64,000 nucleotides of DNA from Peptostreptococcaceae bacterium (GCA_902363255.1 CABIZO010000001.1:434001-498000); one strand, 5' to 3'. Positions 52,501 to 62,346 are shown, counted from the stretch's first letter. Notes: a model not told the origin generated them from the letters alone. Translations and numbers: made by a program.

Positions 52501-55500
52501 GCTTCTATTTATAAATCAGATGGAACTCTTTTAGGAAAAACAAATGAAGAAGGATATCTTGAAACTGATGAATTATGTAAGGAAGTAGGAAAGTATACTA
52601 TTTATGCTGAGAAAGGTGACGACATTTCTTATTCAATAAATGTTCAAAGTTCAACTTCAGCTGGTAATGAAGATGGATTGCCTGAATATGTAATATCAAA
52701 TGCAACAAGTAATTCTACTAACAGTAAAAACATAACATGGATGTCAAATCCACAAAAATCTGATAATAAAGCAATAATACAAATTGCTACAAAAACAGAT
52801 TATGAATCAAAAGGTGAAGCAGCATTTATTAGTAAAGAAGGTACAAGTAAACTTCAAAGTTTCTTAGGTTCTTCTGATGCAAGTAAAAATTATTCAGTAA
52901 GAGTAAATAAAGTAACTGCAACAGGATTAACTAAAAATACTAAATACGTATATCGTGTTGGTGATGGTAAGAATTGGTCAGATATAAAAGAGTTTAAAAC
53001 AACACGCTCAGGAACAAATACAAACTTCTTTGTTATAGGAGATACGCAAATAGCGAATAAAGAAAATGTAGATAAAATATCAGAACAGTTATCAAAAGGA
53101 AATTATAGTTTCGGAATTCAAACAGGTGACTCAGTTGATGATGCATCAGTTTATAATGACTGGGTGGATGTTTTAGAAATGTTTGGAGGTTCATATTTAA
53201 GTGGAGTAGACATGGTTCATGTTTTAGGAAATCATGAATTTATGGGAGACTTAGAAGGAGATGCTGCTCAAAACATTTATAATCTACCAAATGCTAGAAG
53301 ATATTCTGTAGAATATGGAAATGTATATGTAGCAACTATTAGTTATACAACTAATAAGAGTCAGCTTAAATCTGATTTAGAGTGGTTAAAGGAAGATGCT
53401 AAAAATAGTAAAGCTAAATGGAAAGTTCTTACTATGCATCAACCAGCATATTATTCAAATCCATCTGGATCTAATGAAATGATAAATGAATTAGTTCCAT
53501 CAGTAGCAGAAGCAGCTGGTATTGATTTTGTATTCTCAGGACATGATCACTCTTATGCTAGAACAGAGCCTATAAAAGAAGGTGAAGTTAGTAAAGAAGA
53601 TGGAGTAGTTTATTATATCTGCGGCTCAACAGGTGAAAAATCTTATGGTGTTGTTAATAATAAAGACTTCCATTTTGCTAATCCTCCTACTACAGATTTT
53701 GATGCAATATATTTAACTGTATCAGCTACAGATAATGAATTTAAAGTAGAAACTCATGAAGCAGATGGTACAGTAATAGATACTTATACAAAAACTAAAA
53801 CATATAAAGACTGTACAGATGGACATGATTATATTTATGATGATGGATATCTAACTTGCTCAAGATGTGGTTCATCAAAAGAATTAGGTAATTATACAGG
53901 ATTCGCAACAGATGAAAAATCTAATAAAAAAATGTACTTTATAGCAGGTGTGGCAAAAACAGGTTGGTTTACTTATGGTGAATCTGAAGTATATCACTTT
54001 GGCAAAGATGGATTAGCTCACGAATTAGAAGTAGTTCAAGATACTAAAACTAATTGTATTGAAAGAGGATACAAAATAGTTAAATGTAAAGATGGAGGAG
54101 AAACTTATACATTAAAAGACATACAACCACCAGGTCATGACTTCCAACCAGTGGAACAAGAAGATGGAAGTATTAAATATATATGTTGTCATAATGAATT
54201 CAACTGTACAGAAGAAGGTAAATATATTGGTGATGAAAAAATTAAATTAAGTTATACAAGAGGAACATATACAGGAAGTAAAAAAATGCCAATTGTTACT
54301 ATAGAAGGACTTGAAAGAGGAACAGACTACACAGTATTCTATTATGACAATATAAATGTAGGTACAGCAAGAGTAAGAATTAAATCGAAAGGAAATACTT
54401 ATGCAGGTGAAGTTTATAAAACATTTACTATAAAAGCAAAATCAATAGAAGATATGGATGCAAAATTAAGCTTTACTGAAGTAGATTGTAGTGGTCAAGA
54501 ACAAAAAACAGAAGTTACAATAGAAGGGTTGGAAAAAGGTAAAGATTTTGAAGTAAAGTATTCTAATAACATAGAACCTGGTAAAGCAACAGTGACTATA
54601 ACAGGTAAAGGAAATTATACAGGAACTATAGAAAAAGAATTTACTATAGTAGGTGCAAATATTACTAAAGTAACGGGATTAAAGGTATCTAACAGAACTT
54701 CAACAGGACTTAAGTTAGCTTGGAATAAGGTTGAAGACTGTGATGGATATAAGATTTATAAATATAACTCTACGAGCAAAACATATAAATTGATAAATAC
54801 AGTAGAGGGATCCGAAAAAACAAGTTGTGTGTTGAATAAATTACAAGAGGGTACAACTTATAAATTTGTTGTGAGAGCTTATAAAAAATTAAATGATTAT
54901 ATTCAAGTAGGCCCATATTCAAATATGTTTACAACAGCTACTAATCCTTCAAAAGTAACTAATGTTAAAACTACAAATAGGGCTACTTCAAGTATGACAT
55001 TAAAATGGGATAAAGTTGAAAAATGTGATGGATATAAAATTTATAAGTATAATAAAACTGATAAAACATACACATATTTCAAAACAATAGAAGGTAAGAA
55101 TAATAATTCTTATGATATTAAAAAATTAACTAGTGGAACAACATATAGATATGCAGTAAGATCATATAAGAAGTTAGGTAAATATACTTACAATGGTGAA
55201 TACTCAAATGTATTGACAACAACTACATCACCATTAAAAGTAAAAAATGTTAAAGTTACTAATAGAACTACAAGTAGTATAACTTTATCTTGGGATAAGG
55301 TAAGTAGAGCTGAAGGATATAAAATATACAGATATAACTCAAAAAATAAAAAATATGAGTTATTAGATGAAGTTGAAGGCAATGCAAAGACTACTTATAT
55401 TGATAAGAAGCTTGAAAGTGGTAAGAACTATTCTTATAAAGTAAGAGCATACAAAAAGATAGGTAAATATACTTACTTAGGTGCATATTCAGATAGTTTA

Positions 55501-55800
55501 AAAACTTGCCCAAGAATGAAAACAGCAGTAGTAAAATTAAGTACACCAAGTACAGGTTCTGTTAAATTAACTTGGAAAGACATTAAATATGCAAGTGGAT
55601 ATGAAGTATATAGAAGTACTAGTAAAAAAGGTAAGTATACAAAAGTAAGTACCATAAAAGATGGTGATGCAACTAAATATACAAATTATAGATTGAGTAG
55701 GAAAAAAGTTTACTACTACAAGCTTAGATCATATAAAACAGTAGATAATAAAAAAGTATATAGTTACTTTAGTGATATTGTAAATATTAAAACTAAATAA
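49519..55800 (+). CDS. Giant secreted phosphodiester glycosidase-metallophosphatase fusion with FN3 repeats
   Basis: A 2093-residue exported protein. ATG 49519 follows AGGGGGAG and gives a signal peptide ending near AMIAAA (about 36). Order: a phosphodiester glycosidase/NAGPA-like domain (DUF2233, about 95-290; GINADFYNM near 125, LNLDGGGSATY near 255); Ig-like segments (about 300-490); a carbohydrate-binding-like jelly-roll (about 490-715); a bacterial Ig and a cohesin-like domain (about 720-970); a purple-acid-phosphatase-type FN3 (about 1060-1165); a calcineurin-like phosphatase (about 1167-1420; GDTQ, GD, GNHEF, MHQPAYY, GHDHSYART); a wall-binding-like repeat; two YTG..VTIEGLE repeats; and four FN3 repeats (about 1715-2093). 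No LPXTG. It may strip sugar-phosphodiesters and then the phosphate from surface or host glycans, which is inference. Confidence 0.87.
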   Translation: MNNKGKLVKLLSKVLVFTMIVALSLSNSIAMIAAANITVPEGTYVVSNTTKKIAPGIEESTIVTNNKAGTKQSIDYACEIDLQGTSTTKIISGYAGYDASSWKMDKLTNQAKAAEKKTGLNVVAGINADFYNMSNGQPLGMLVMDGKVYNKGTNPYFAITKEGKAEIREGNVPIDDVESAVGGDVIMVKDGKVVNLDDNNSYQTILYSRQAIGIKADGSVVTFTTHGRNYPLSNGHTYREMAELMIGLGCVTVLNLDGGGSATYASQYEGSEDFEVRNSPSDGTERKVSSTLLIVSTAKPTGEFDHASVSPNDLVYTPNSTVQFEATGVDSSGGAANLPSDLTWKMDDSSASYGQINNKGLFTSNGKTGDVKINALSGGKVVGSTQITIAEPDSISFSSEEISLGFDKSSNLGLIVKYKGRDVIYKDGDFKWNMDDEKMGSFNGNIFTSSSSATINGYITVTSAYNSSVSGKVYAIIGRLPSVMLDFEDVVDEETGTTTKAEDFYTITRDKNDTQSLLLLGNYGRGGKESAELVDLDSGEPVRFGNNSLKIDYDFSSGITATEGACLGFTEETKKIEGTPTGIGMWVYAPEGTPNLWLRIYLNDGNGNLVPLNFTEEAKISEGKMGGIDWNGWKYVEASLEGRTGPFSLVKGQTIRLMYVPGTQQGFYTKGATKEDGTYEMLEVPESQRKGSIYIDNLQFVYGANNDDIDNPKVDSIIANNTEIKDGMTIDTNTITFKSLFSDAENKNTSGIDHDTVRIYVDGVNMSSEKNCVLVPGDNAINLYDVKLSNGPHNVKILVRDKFGNETIETRNFTVKGENKYTNVTLSPISEGNPVLNKSFELGLSSDDIDDIKSIDTEIKINNDFKDYEVKFNDDFEGTVAYDSKTSTIKLNATRVENKSIIESLFSGKSEGNIATLSFKVPKDLKKGSTFTYCAQKGQVTYNSEKEEGFIGTFATLQESLDVVAPLSVKSEAMVVGSSGKIYVYDLEEKAVADASIYKSDGTLLGKTNEEGYLETDELCKEVGKYTIYAEKGDDISYSINVQSSTSAGNEDGLPEYVISNATSNSTNSKNITWMSNPQKSDNKAIIQIATKTDYESKGEAAFISKEGTSKLQSFLGSSDASKNYSVRVNKVTATGLTKNTKYVYRVGDGKNWSDIKEFKTTRSGTNTNFFVIGDTQIANKENVDKISEQLSKGNYSFGIQTGDSVDDASVYNDWVDVLEMFGGSYLSGVDMVHVLGNHEFMGDLEGDAAQNIYNLPNARRYSVEYGNVYVATISYTTNKSQLKSDLEWLKEDAKNSKAKWKVLTMHQPAYYSNPSGSNEMINELVPSVAEAAGIDFVFSGHDHSYARTEPIKEGEVSKEDGVVYYICGSTGEKSYGVVNNKDFHFANPPTTDFDAIYLTVSATDNEFKVETHEADGTVIDTYTKTKTYKDCTDGHDYIYDDGYLTCSRCGSSKELGNYTGFATDEKSNKKMYFIAGVAKTGWFTYGESEVYHFGKDGLAHELEVVQDTKTNCIERGYKIVKCKDGGETYTLKDIQPPGHDFQPVEQEDGSIKYICCHNEFNCTEEGKYIGDEKIKLSYTRGTYTGSKKMPIVTIEGLERGTDYTVFYYDNINVGTARVRIKSKGNTYAGEVYKTFTIKAKSIEDMDAKLSFTEVDCSGQEQKTEVTIEGLEKGKDFEVKYSNNIEPGKATVTITGKGNYTGTIEKEFTIVGANITKVTGLKVSNRTSTGLKLAWNKVEDCDGYKIYKYNSTSKTYKLINTVEGSEKTSCVLNKLQEGTTYKFVVRAYKKLNDYIQVGPYSNMFTTATNPSKVTNVKTTNRATSSMTLKWDKVEKCDGYKIYKYNKTDKTYTYFKTIEGKNNNSYDIKKLTSGTTYRYAVRSYKKLGKYTYNGEYSNVLTTTTSPLKVKNVKVTNRTTSSITLSWDKVSRAEGYKIYRYNSKNKKYELLDEVEGNAKTTYIDKKLESGKNYSYKVRAYKKIGKYTYLGAYSDSLKTCPRMKTAVVKLSTPSTGSVKLTWKDIKYASGYEVYRSTSKKGKYTKVSTIKDGDATKYTNYRLSRKKVYYYKLRSYKTVDNKKVYSYFSDIVNIKTK

Positions 55801-55820
55801 GTTAATAACTATAAGTAGAA

Positions 55821-55850
55821 AAAAGTCAGGAGAGTAATCTCCTGACTTTT
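55821..55850 (+). terminator. Terminator after the giant secreted protein gene
   Basis: Perfect 13-bp stem (55821-55833 with 55838-55850), GTAA loop; T4 run then ATTAC. Confidence 0.88.
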
Positions 55851-55960
55851 ATTACATACAAGATTAAAATATTAATATATTATAAGACTGTATTGTAAGA
55901 GGAAATTAATAATAGTACAATGAATATACTTATTAAAAATATATTTAAGGAGATAACATT

Positions 55961-56638
55961 ATGACAGAAGGGAATAAATTTATATATTGTTCAAAATGTG
56001 GGAAGAAAAGATCAAAAGATGACAAGTTTTGTACAAATTGTGGAAATAAATTAATGACAATAGAAGATAGTATAAAAAATACCACTGAAAATATTAAGGG
56101 TGCTATAAAGAATAACGAAACTTATAAAAGTTTTACAGATACTAGTTATGATGAAAATTCTAGAGCTGATTTTGATAATAGAGATATGGCTAATTTTATA
56201 CAAAAGAAAGTGGAATATTATATACCAAAATTTAAGGAAATGCAAGAATTATATAAAACTACTAGCTGGAACTGGGCAGCATTTTTCTTTAATTCATGGT
56301 GGTTTTTATACAGAAAAATGTATGCTATAGGTTTTGGGATTATTATAGCAGATATAGTAATTGGAGCAGTTATGCCATACTTATCCTTAATATTTAGTAT
56401 AGCTATGGCAGTAGTTTCAGGGTTATACGGAAATATAGCTTATTTAAAACATGTTCAAAGTCAATTAGATTCTTTAAGACATATGGACGAAGATATGAAA
56501 CAAAGACTGATTCTAGATAAAGGTGGAGTTAATATTGTAATTCCTATAATACTAGCTATAATCACCATAGGGATTTTCCTATTAATAGGCGCAATAGGTG
56601 CATTTTTCTTCATGTTAACTTCGCCATATTATTATTAG
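55961..56638 (+). CDS. Zinc-ribbon membrane protein with DUF2628-like domain
   Basis: A 225-residue protein. The N-terminus is a zinc ribbon (YCSKCGKKRSKDDKFCTNCGNKL, about 7-29; four Cys). A polar linker leads to WNWAAFFFNSWWFLYRKMYAIG (about 103-124), the hallmark of DUF2628 membrane proteins, and four hydrophobic segments up to the C-terminus. Proteins with this layout are common in Firmicutes with no known function. Ribosome binding site AAGGAGAT. Monocistronic with its own terminator. Confidence 0.82.
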   Translation: MTEGNKFIYCSKCGKKRSKDDKFCTNCGNKLMTIEDSIKNTTENIKGAIKNNETYKSFTDTSYDENSRADFDNRDMANFIQKKVEYYIPKFKEMQELYKTTSWNWAAFFFNSWWFLYRKMYAIGFGIIIADIVIGAVMPYLSLIFSIAMAVVSGLYGNIAYLKHVQSQLDSLRHMDEDMKQRLILDKGGVNIVIPIILAIITIGIFLLIGAIGAFFFMLTSPYYY

Positions 56639-56666
56639 GATTATACAATTAAATAATTAATTAAGG

Positions 56667-56697
56667 CACATGAATATTTATATTTATGTGTTTTTTA
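56667..56697 (+). terminator. Terminator after the DUF2628 gene
   Basis: 11-bp stem (56667-56677 with 56680-56690, one G-U), TT loop, T6 run. Confidence 0.82.
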
Positions 56698-56774
56698 TAC
56701 TGTCAAATAAACTATTTTAGTTATATAAGTAAAATTTATATGTAGATGATTAAATTATTACTAATTTAGATTGA

Positions 56775-56855
56775 AATGGTGGTTATTTAGGAATTACTAC
56801 TGAAACCATAATGAATGATATTAGAGGGAAGCCTATAGATTTTAATAAAGTTTAG
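56775..56855 (+). other. Short open remnant in the gap before the glycine riboswitch
   Basis: The 258 bases between the DUF2628 terminator and the riboswitch hold one protein-like stretch, 26 codons from 56775 to a TAG at 56853, reading GGYLGITTETIMNDIRGKPIDFNKV. It is preceded directly by a stop and has no start codon or ribosome binding site at its head. It may be the 3' scrap of a lost gene or chance. The riboswitch promoter must lie between here and 56955. Confidence 0.25.
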
Positions 56856-56958
56856 GTGGAAAATATTAGAAAAATAAATATAAGATATTTAATAAAATGG
56901 TTGAAAAATATAATAAACTTACATATAATAATTTTAGAATTGAATAAATCCAAATGAT

Positions 56959-57166
56959 ATTTACGAGAGACGTTTTTACTTAGGTAAAAAGGCCGAAGAA
57001 GCAATCTGAAAATAGCCATTAAATTTTCAAGAGAAACTTTCAGGCAAGAATATCGTAAATTGATGGGACTCTGGAAAGACTTTGCTCGTGGGCGAGTGAA
57101 AGTCACCGACGAAGAAAATGAGTATTTTAACTCACTAAAACTTTCAGGTAAATGAACAGAGGATAT
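56959..57166 (+). ncRNA. Tandem glycine riboswitch upstream of gcvTPA
   Basis: Two glycine aptamers in series. Aptamer 1 is closed by a 7-bp P1, ATTTACG (56959-56965) with CGTAAAT (57054-57060), and holds the conserved GGCCGAAGAAGCAA (56991-57004) and AAACTTTCAGGCAAGA (57035-57050). After a short linker, aptamer 2 is closed by CTCTG (57069-57073) with CAGAG (57157-57161) and holds GACTCTGGAAAG, CACCGACGAAGAAAA and AAACTTTCAGGTAAATGAACAGAGG. The P1 3' strand of aptamer 2 overlaps the 5' arm of the terminator at 57158, so glycine binding should prevent termination: an ON switch, as known for gcvT operons. Confidence 0.92.
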
Positions 57167-57204
57167 GTGGCTGCTATTTGTAGTGTCTGCATATCCTCTT
57201 TTTT
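57158..57204 (+). terminator. Riboswitch-controlled terminator
   Basis: AGAGGATATG (57158-57167) pairs with CATATCCTCT (57190-57199), followed by T6 (57199-57204). Its first four bases are shared with aptamer 2 P1, making the two structures mutually exclusive. Confidence 0.88.
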
Positions 57205-57260
57205 ATTGCAAAAATTTTATATTTTTTAAGTGAAATAATAACATTGGGGGGAGTATTAAT

Positions 57261-59744
57261 ATGATGGATGTAATGGAATTGAAAAGAACTAAACTATATT
57301 CTACACATGAAAAGTTAAACGCTAAGATGTTTGAATTTGCAGGATGGGAAATGCCTCTAGAGTATGTTAGTTCAACAAAGGAACATGACTATGTGAGAAG
57401 AAGTTGCGGATTATTCGATGTTTCTCATATGGGAGAGATTGAAGTTAAGGGAAAGGACGCATTTAGTTTTATACAATATTTAATCACAAATGATATTACA
57501 AACTTAAAAGAAGAAGAGATTATATACTCACCAATGTGCTATGAAAATGGAATGACTGTGGATGATTTACTAGTTTATATGATAGGAGAGGAAAATTATT
57601 TACTAGTAATTAATGCGGGGAATATAGATAAAGATTATGAATGGATAAAAAATCAAAGTGAAAGATTTGATTTAATAATAAATAACATATCAAGTAAAAT
57701 TGGTCAATTGGCAATACAAGGACCAAAAGCTGAAGAAATATTATCTAATTTAGCTAATGCAAATTTAAGTAAAATAGAGTTTTACAAATTTAAAAATAAT
57801 GTGGAGGTTTGTGGAGAAAAATGTATAGTTTCTAGAACTGGTTACACTGGAGAAGATGGATTTGAAATCTATTGTGATGAAAATGTGGTAGAAAAAATAT
57901 GGAATGAAATTTTAGAAGCTGGAAAAGGGGAAATATTACCAGCAGGTCTAGGAGCAAGAGATACTTTAAGAGCGGAAGTAAACTTACCACTGTATGGTCA
58001 TGAAATAAGCGAAGAAATATCACCTATTGAAGGTGGACTTGGAATATTTGTTAAACTAAATAAAGAAAATTTCATAGGAAAAGAAGCTTTGACTAACTTA
58101 AAATCTCAAGAAAAACAAAGAAAACTAGTTGCTTTTGAAATGCAAGGAAAAGGTATGATAAGAGGTGGCTATGAAATTGAAGTAGATGACAATGTTATAG
58201 GGTTTGTTACTACAGGACTTAAATCTCCTACTTTAGATAAATTTATAGGAATGGCAATAATAGATAGTAATTATGCAAAAGTAGGTACTGAAATAGGAGT
58301 AAGGGTTAGAAAAAAACTTGTAAGTGCAGTAATAGTAAAAAGACCTTTCTACAAAAAACAATACAAAAAAACAGAACTAGTAAAAGAAGAATATAAACAA
58401 TATGCATATATACCAGCAACTCATGAAGATGAAGAAAAAATGCTTAAAGCATGTAAAGTGAATTCAATAGACGATTTATTCTCAGACATCCCAGATAACT
58501 TAAAACTTAAAAGAGATTTAGAATTAGAAGAATCAAAATCAGAACTAGAAGTTAGTCAAATAGTAAAAAACATAGCCGATAAAAATATAAGTACAGAAGA
58601 ATTAATTTGCTTCTTAGGAGCAGGAGCTTATGATCATTATGTTCCTTCAATCATAAAACATATCACATCAAGAAGTGAATTTTACACAGCATATACACCT
58701 TATCAAGCAGAAATAAGTCAAGGAACTTTACAAAGTATATTTGAATTTCAATCAATGATAGCAGAAATTACAAAAATGGATATAGCAAATGCATCTATGT
58801 ACGATGGAGCAACAGCAGCAGTAGAAGGATGTTTATTAGCCGTTTCAAAAACTAGACGTAAAAAAGTAGTAGTTGGAAAAACTGTACATCCGGAAACAAG
58901 AAAAATATTAAAAACTTATTTACAATTTAATGATTGTGAAGTAGTAGAAGTTGATTATGATAGAGAATTAGGTATGACGGATATAAATAAATTAAAAGAA
59001 GTAGTAGACGATGATACTGCTTGTGTACTACTTCAAAACCCAAATTTTTTTGGAGTCATAGAAGATGTAGATGAAGTTGGTCAAATAGCTCATGACAAAA
59101 AAGCTATGTATGTATTGAGTGTAAATCCAATTACTTTAAGTGTATTAAAATCTCCAGGTGAAGTTGGAGCAGATGTGGCAGTTGGTGATGCTCAACCTTT
59201 AGGAAATTCATTAAACTATGGTGGACCTTATGTGGGATTCTTAGCTATAAAATCAGGATTAATAAGAAAAATGCCTGGTAGAGTAGTTGGTCAAACAATA
59301 GACAGAGATGGAAATAGATGTTATTGTTTAACTCTTCAAACTAGAGAACAACATGTTAGACGTGAAAAAGCAACTTCAAATATATGCTCTAATCAAGGAT
59401 TGTGTGCTTTAAACTCAGCAATTTATATAGCTACTATGGGTAAAAAAGGTTATGAAGAAGTTGCAATGCAAAATATGCAAAAATCACATTATACAGCTAA
59501 GAAAATAAGTAAGGGTAATAAATTCGAACCAGTGTTTAAAGGAAAATTCTTTAATGAATTTGTTGTGAAATCACCAGTTGAAATAGAAGAGCTAAATAAA
59601 AAATTATTAGAAAATAATATACTTGGTGGATATGATTTAGGTAAAGATTATCCAGAATTATCAGGTTGTACAATGATTTGTGTAACTGAAAAAAGAAGTG
59701 TAGATGAAATAGATAAATTAATGAGAATTATGGAGGGGATGTAA
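57261..59744 (+). CDS. gcvTPA: Fused aminomethyltransferase (GcvT) and glycine dehydrogenase subunit 1 (GcvPA)
   Basis: An 827-residue fusion of two glycine cleavage proteins. Residues about 1-370 are the T-protein, which moves the methylene group to tetrahydrofolate: [71 protein letters not shown]. After a linker, about 378-827 is the P-protein alpha subunit: [56 protein letters not shown]. No frameshift or internal start separates them. This fusion is known from C. difficile and relatives. The gene lies behind a glycine riboswitch and is followed 1 base later by gcvPB. Start ATG 57261 with a GGGGGGAG site. Confidence 0.95.
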   Translation: MMDVMELKRTKLYSTHEKLNAKMFEFAGWEMPLEYVSSTKEHDYVRRSCGLFDVSHMGEIEVKGKDAFSFIQYLITNDITNLKEEEIIYSPMCYENGMTVDDLLVYMIGEENYLLVINAGNIDKDYEWIKNQSERFDLIINNISSKIGQLAIQGPKAEEILSNLANANLSKIEFYKFKNNVEVCGEKCIVSRTGYTGEDGFEIYCDENVVEKIWNEILEAGKGEILPAGLGARDTLRAEVNLPLYGHEISEEISPIEGGLGIFVKLNKENFIGKEALTNLKSQEKQRKLVAFEMQGKGMIRGGYEIEVDDNVIGFVTTGLKSPTLDKFIGMAIIDSNYAKVGTEIGVRVRKKLVSAVIVKRPFYKKQYKKTELVKEEYKQYAYIPATHEDEEKMLKACKVNSIDDLFSDIPDNLKLKRDLELEESKSELEVSQIVKNIADKNISTEELICFLGAGAYDHYVPSIIKHITSRSEFYTAYTPYQAEISQGTLQSIFEFQSMIAEITKMDIANASMYDGATAAVEGCLLAVSKTRRKKVVVGKTVHPETRKILKTYLQFNDCEVVEVDYDRELGMTDINKLKEVVDDDTACVLLQNPNFFGVIEDVDEVGQIAHDKKAMYVLSVNPITLSVLKSPGEVGADVAVGDAQPLGNSLNYGGPYVGFLAIKSGLIRKMPGRVVGQTIDRDGNRCYCLTLQTREQHVRREKATSNICSNQGLCALNSAIYIATMGKKGYEEVAMQNMQKSHYTAKKISKGNKFEPVFKGKFFNEFVVKSPVEIEELNKKLLENNILGGYDLGKDYPELSGCTMICVTEKRSVDEIDKLMRIMEGM

Positions 59745-59745
59745 A

Positions 59746-61194
59746 ATGAAAGAATATAATAGCTTGTTAATTGAAATTTCTAAGGAAGGAAGAAAAGCTT
59801 ACTCTCTTCCAAAACTAGATGTTGAGGAAACTAAACTAGATGAAATGCTAGATTATAATATGATAAAGAAAACTGATTTAGAAATACCACAGTTAAGTGA
59901 ACTAGATGTGGTAAGACACTATACTTTATTATCAAATAAAAATTTTGGTGTAGATACAGGATTTTACCCTCTAGGATCTTGTACTATGAAGTATAATCCA
60001 AAAATAAATGAAGATATGGCTTCACTTAGTAAATTTACAAATATGCATCCTTATCAACCGATTGAAACAGCTCAAGGATCATTAGAATTAATGTATAATT
60101 TATCAAAAATGTTATGTGAAGTAACAGGAATGGATGAAGTTACTTTGCAACCTTCAGCAGGAGCACATGGAGAATTTACTGGACTTATGATGATAAGAAA
60201 ATATCATGAAAGTAGAGGAGATTCAAAACGAACTAAAGTAATAGTACCAGACTCTGCCCATGGAACAAACCCTGCCAGTGCAAACATGGCTGGATTTGAT
60301 ATTGTAGAAATTGAATCAACTAAAAATGGAGCTATTGATATAGATAAATTAAAAGAAGCATTAAATGATGAAGTGGCAGCATTAATGTTAACTAATCCAA
60401 GTACATTAGGATTGTTTGAAAGAAATATAGAAGAGATAGCAAGTCTAGTTCATGAAGCTGGCGGACTTTTATATTATGATGGAGCAAATACAAATGCAAT
60501 TATGGGGATAACTAGAGCTGGAGATATGGGGTTTGATGTTGTTCATTTGAATTTACACAAAACATTTGCAGCACCTCATGGTGGAGGTGGTCCTGGAAGT
60601 GGTCCCGTAGGTGTAAAAAAAGATTTAATACCTTATCTGCCAGTACCAACAATAGAAAAAGTAGATAATAAATATGTATTAAATTATGATAAAAAAGAGT
60701 CAATAGGAAAAATTAAGAATTTCTACGGCAACTTCGCTGTAATGGTTAGATCTTTTGTGTATATCTTAACTATGGGTAGAGATGGACTTAAAAAGGCAAG
60801 TGAAATGGCTGTTTTAAATGCAAATTATTTAAAAGAAAATTTAAAAGAAGATTATGATTTATCAATAGATGAAATTTGTAAACATGAATTTGTATTAAGA
60901 GGACCTCATGAAGAATATAACACAATGGACATTGCAAAAAGAATGTTAGATTATGGTTATCATCCACCAACAGTTTACTTCCCACTAATAATTAGAGAAG
61001 CAATGATGATAGAACCAACAGAAACAGAAAGCTTAGAAACTTTAGATAGATTTATAGAAGCAATGAAATCTATAGCAGAAGAAGGAAGAGAAAATCCTGA
61101 ACTATTAACATCAGCACCTCATAACACTATTATTAGTAGAGTTGATGATGCAAGAGCAGTAAAAAAACCTATTTTAACTTGGAAGAACAGATAA
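59746..61194 (+). CDS. gcvPB: Glycine dehydrogenase (decarboxylating) subunit 2
   Basis: A 482-residue PLP enzyme subunit that, with the GcvPA part of the preceding protein, decarboxylates glycine and loads the aminomethyl group onto GcvH. The PLP lysine is K272 in [40 protein letters not shown] (about 67-85) and [17 protein letters not shown] (about 168-184) are signatures. Ribosome binding site GGAGGGG sits in the end of gcvTPA, giving coupled translation. gcvH and the lipoamide dehydrogenase gene are not in the operon or window, so they must be elsewhere. Confidence 0.95.
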   Translation: MKEYNSLLIEISKEGRKAYSLPKLDVEETKLDEMLDYNMIKKTDLEIPQLSELDVVRHYTLLSNKNFGVDTGFYPLGSCTMKYNPKINEDMASLSKFTNMHPYQPIETAQGSLELMYNLSKMLCEVTGMDEVTLQPSAGAHGEFTGLMMIRKYHESRGDSKRTKVIVPDSAHGTNPASANMAGFDIVEIESTKNGAIDIDKLKEALNDEVAALMLTNPSTLGLFERNIEEIASLVHEAGGLLYYDGANTNAIMGITRAGDMGFDVVHLNLHKTFAAPHGGGGPGSGPVGVKKDLIPYLPVPTIEKVDNKYVLNYDKKESIGKIKNFYGNFAVMVRSFVYILTMGRDGLKKASEMAVLNANYLKENLKEDYDLSIDEICKHEFVLRGPHEEYNTMDIAKRMLDYGYHPPTVYFPLIIREAMMIEPTETESLETLDRFIEAMKSIAEEGRENPELLTSAPHNTIISRVDDARAVKKPILTWKNR

Positions 61195-61211
61195 AAATTA
61201 ATATACCTAGA

Positions 61212-61254
61212 AAATACCTAAGAAATTGTATAATTATATATTTCGTAGGTATTT
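61212..61254 (+). terminator. Terminator of the gcv operon
   Basis: 15-bp stem with one mismatch (61212-61226 with 61240-61254), AT-rich loop, T6 run. Confidence 0.82.
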
Positions 61255-61363
61255 TTTATTTTGGTGATATGTAAGAAAATAAAGATGTGTAGTAGGCTAA
61301 AGATATTTGAAAATATCATAATATGATTTATATTTAAAAGTATTAAAAATCTTACAGATAAAT

Positions 61364-61396
61364 AAAAAAGGAATTACTCATAGTAATTCCTTTTTT
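61364..61396 (-). terminator. Terminator of the Na+/Ca2+ exchanger gene
   Basis: Perfect 15-bp stem (61364-61378 with 61382-61396), CAT loop, 3 bases from the stop of the minus-strand gene; T-rich in both directions. Confidence 0.88.
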
Positions 61397-61398
61397 AT

Positions 61399-62346
61399 TT
61401 ATCTTATAATAGTATAAGCCATATATGCTACATAAATTACAAGGAATATTATACCTTGTGACTTAACAAGCGAATTGTCTTTTTTCATAAAGAAATATAA
61501 TAGAACAGTTATAACAACCATAAATAATACATCTATTAAAGCAAGTGTACTTATTGTTATAGGACTTATAGTTGCAGCTAGTCCTAAAACTAATAAGATA
61601 TTAAATATATTAGATCCTATTACATTTCCTATAGCTATTTCTGTTTCACCTTTTCTTATTGCAACAACAGATGTTACAAATTCAGGTAAAGATGTACCAA
61701 CAGCTACTATAGTTAACCCAACTAAGTTAGCACTCATTCCGAAAGATGTTGCTATATCAGTAGCAGAGTTAACAACCATATCTCCACCTAATACTATTCC
61801 GACTACACCAATTATACTTAATAAGATAGTTTTTGGCATAGATGATTCTTCAGCAACTTCTATATCCATAGTAGTAGCTGCTTCATTGGCAGTTTCTTGG
61901 CTGCTTTTTTTAGCAGATTTTACTGTATCAACTAAGAAATATGTAAATACAGCTAAGAAAATTAATCCTTCTATTCTGTTAATGTTTAAATTTAGTCCGA
62001 ATAATAATAGCAATGCACTAACTAATAATAAAAATGGTGCATCTTTCTTAATTGTATTTCTTTGCACAGGTAGTTTAGCAATTATTGATGAAACACCAAG
62101 TACAACAAGTATGTTGAAAAAGTTTGATCCGACAACATTAGCTACACTCATATCATTTTGACCAGCTAATGAGGAAGTAATACTTACAGCTGCTTCTGGT
62201 GCACTTGTTCCCATAGCAACAATTGTAAGTCCTATAATCATGGCAGGAACATTGAATTTTCTTGCAATAGATGCAGCACCTTCCACGAACATGTCAGCTC
62301 CTTTTATAAGGAAAAAGAAACCTATAATTAAAATTAAAAATGACAT
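61399..62346 (-). CDS. Calcium/sodium antiporter, CaCA family (YrbG-like)
   Basis: A 315-residue, ten-segment exchanger that expels Ca2+ using the Na+ gradient. The two inverted alpha repeats are clear: IVAMGTSAPEAAVSI ... VANVVGSNFFNILVVLG (about 41-95) and IVAVGTSLPEFVTSV ... IAIGNVIGSNIFNILLVLG (about 210-265), with the ion-binding glutamates in both PE motifs. A short cytoplasmic loop (about 145-170, KKSSQETANEAATTMDIEVAEESS) joins the halves. Start ATG 62346 was chosen since GGAGGAAT precedes it; the open frame extends further upstream without a ribosome binding site. Confidence 0.92.
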   Translation of the reverse strand: MSFLILIIGFFFLIKGADMFVEGAASIARKFNVPAMIIGLTIVAMGTSAPEAAVSITSSLAGQNDMSVANVVGSNFFNILVVLGVSSIIAKLPVQRNTIKKDAPFLLLVSALLLLFGLNLNINRIEGLIFLAVFTYFLVDTVKSAKKSSQETANEAATTMDIEVAEESSMPKTILLSIIGVVGIVLGGDMVVNSATDIATSFGMSANLVGLTIVAVGTSLPEFVTSVVAIRKGETEIAIGNVIGSNIFNILLVLGLAATISPITISTLALIDVLFMVVITVLLYFFMKKDNSLVKSQGIIFLVIYVAYMAYTIIR

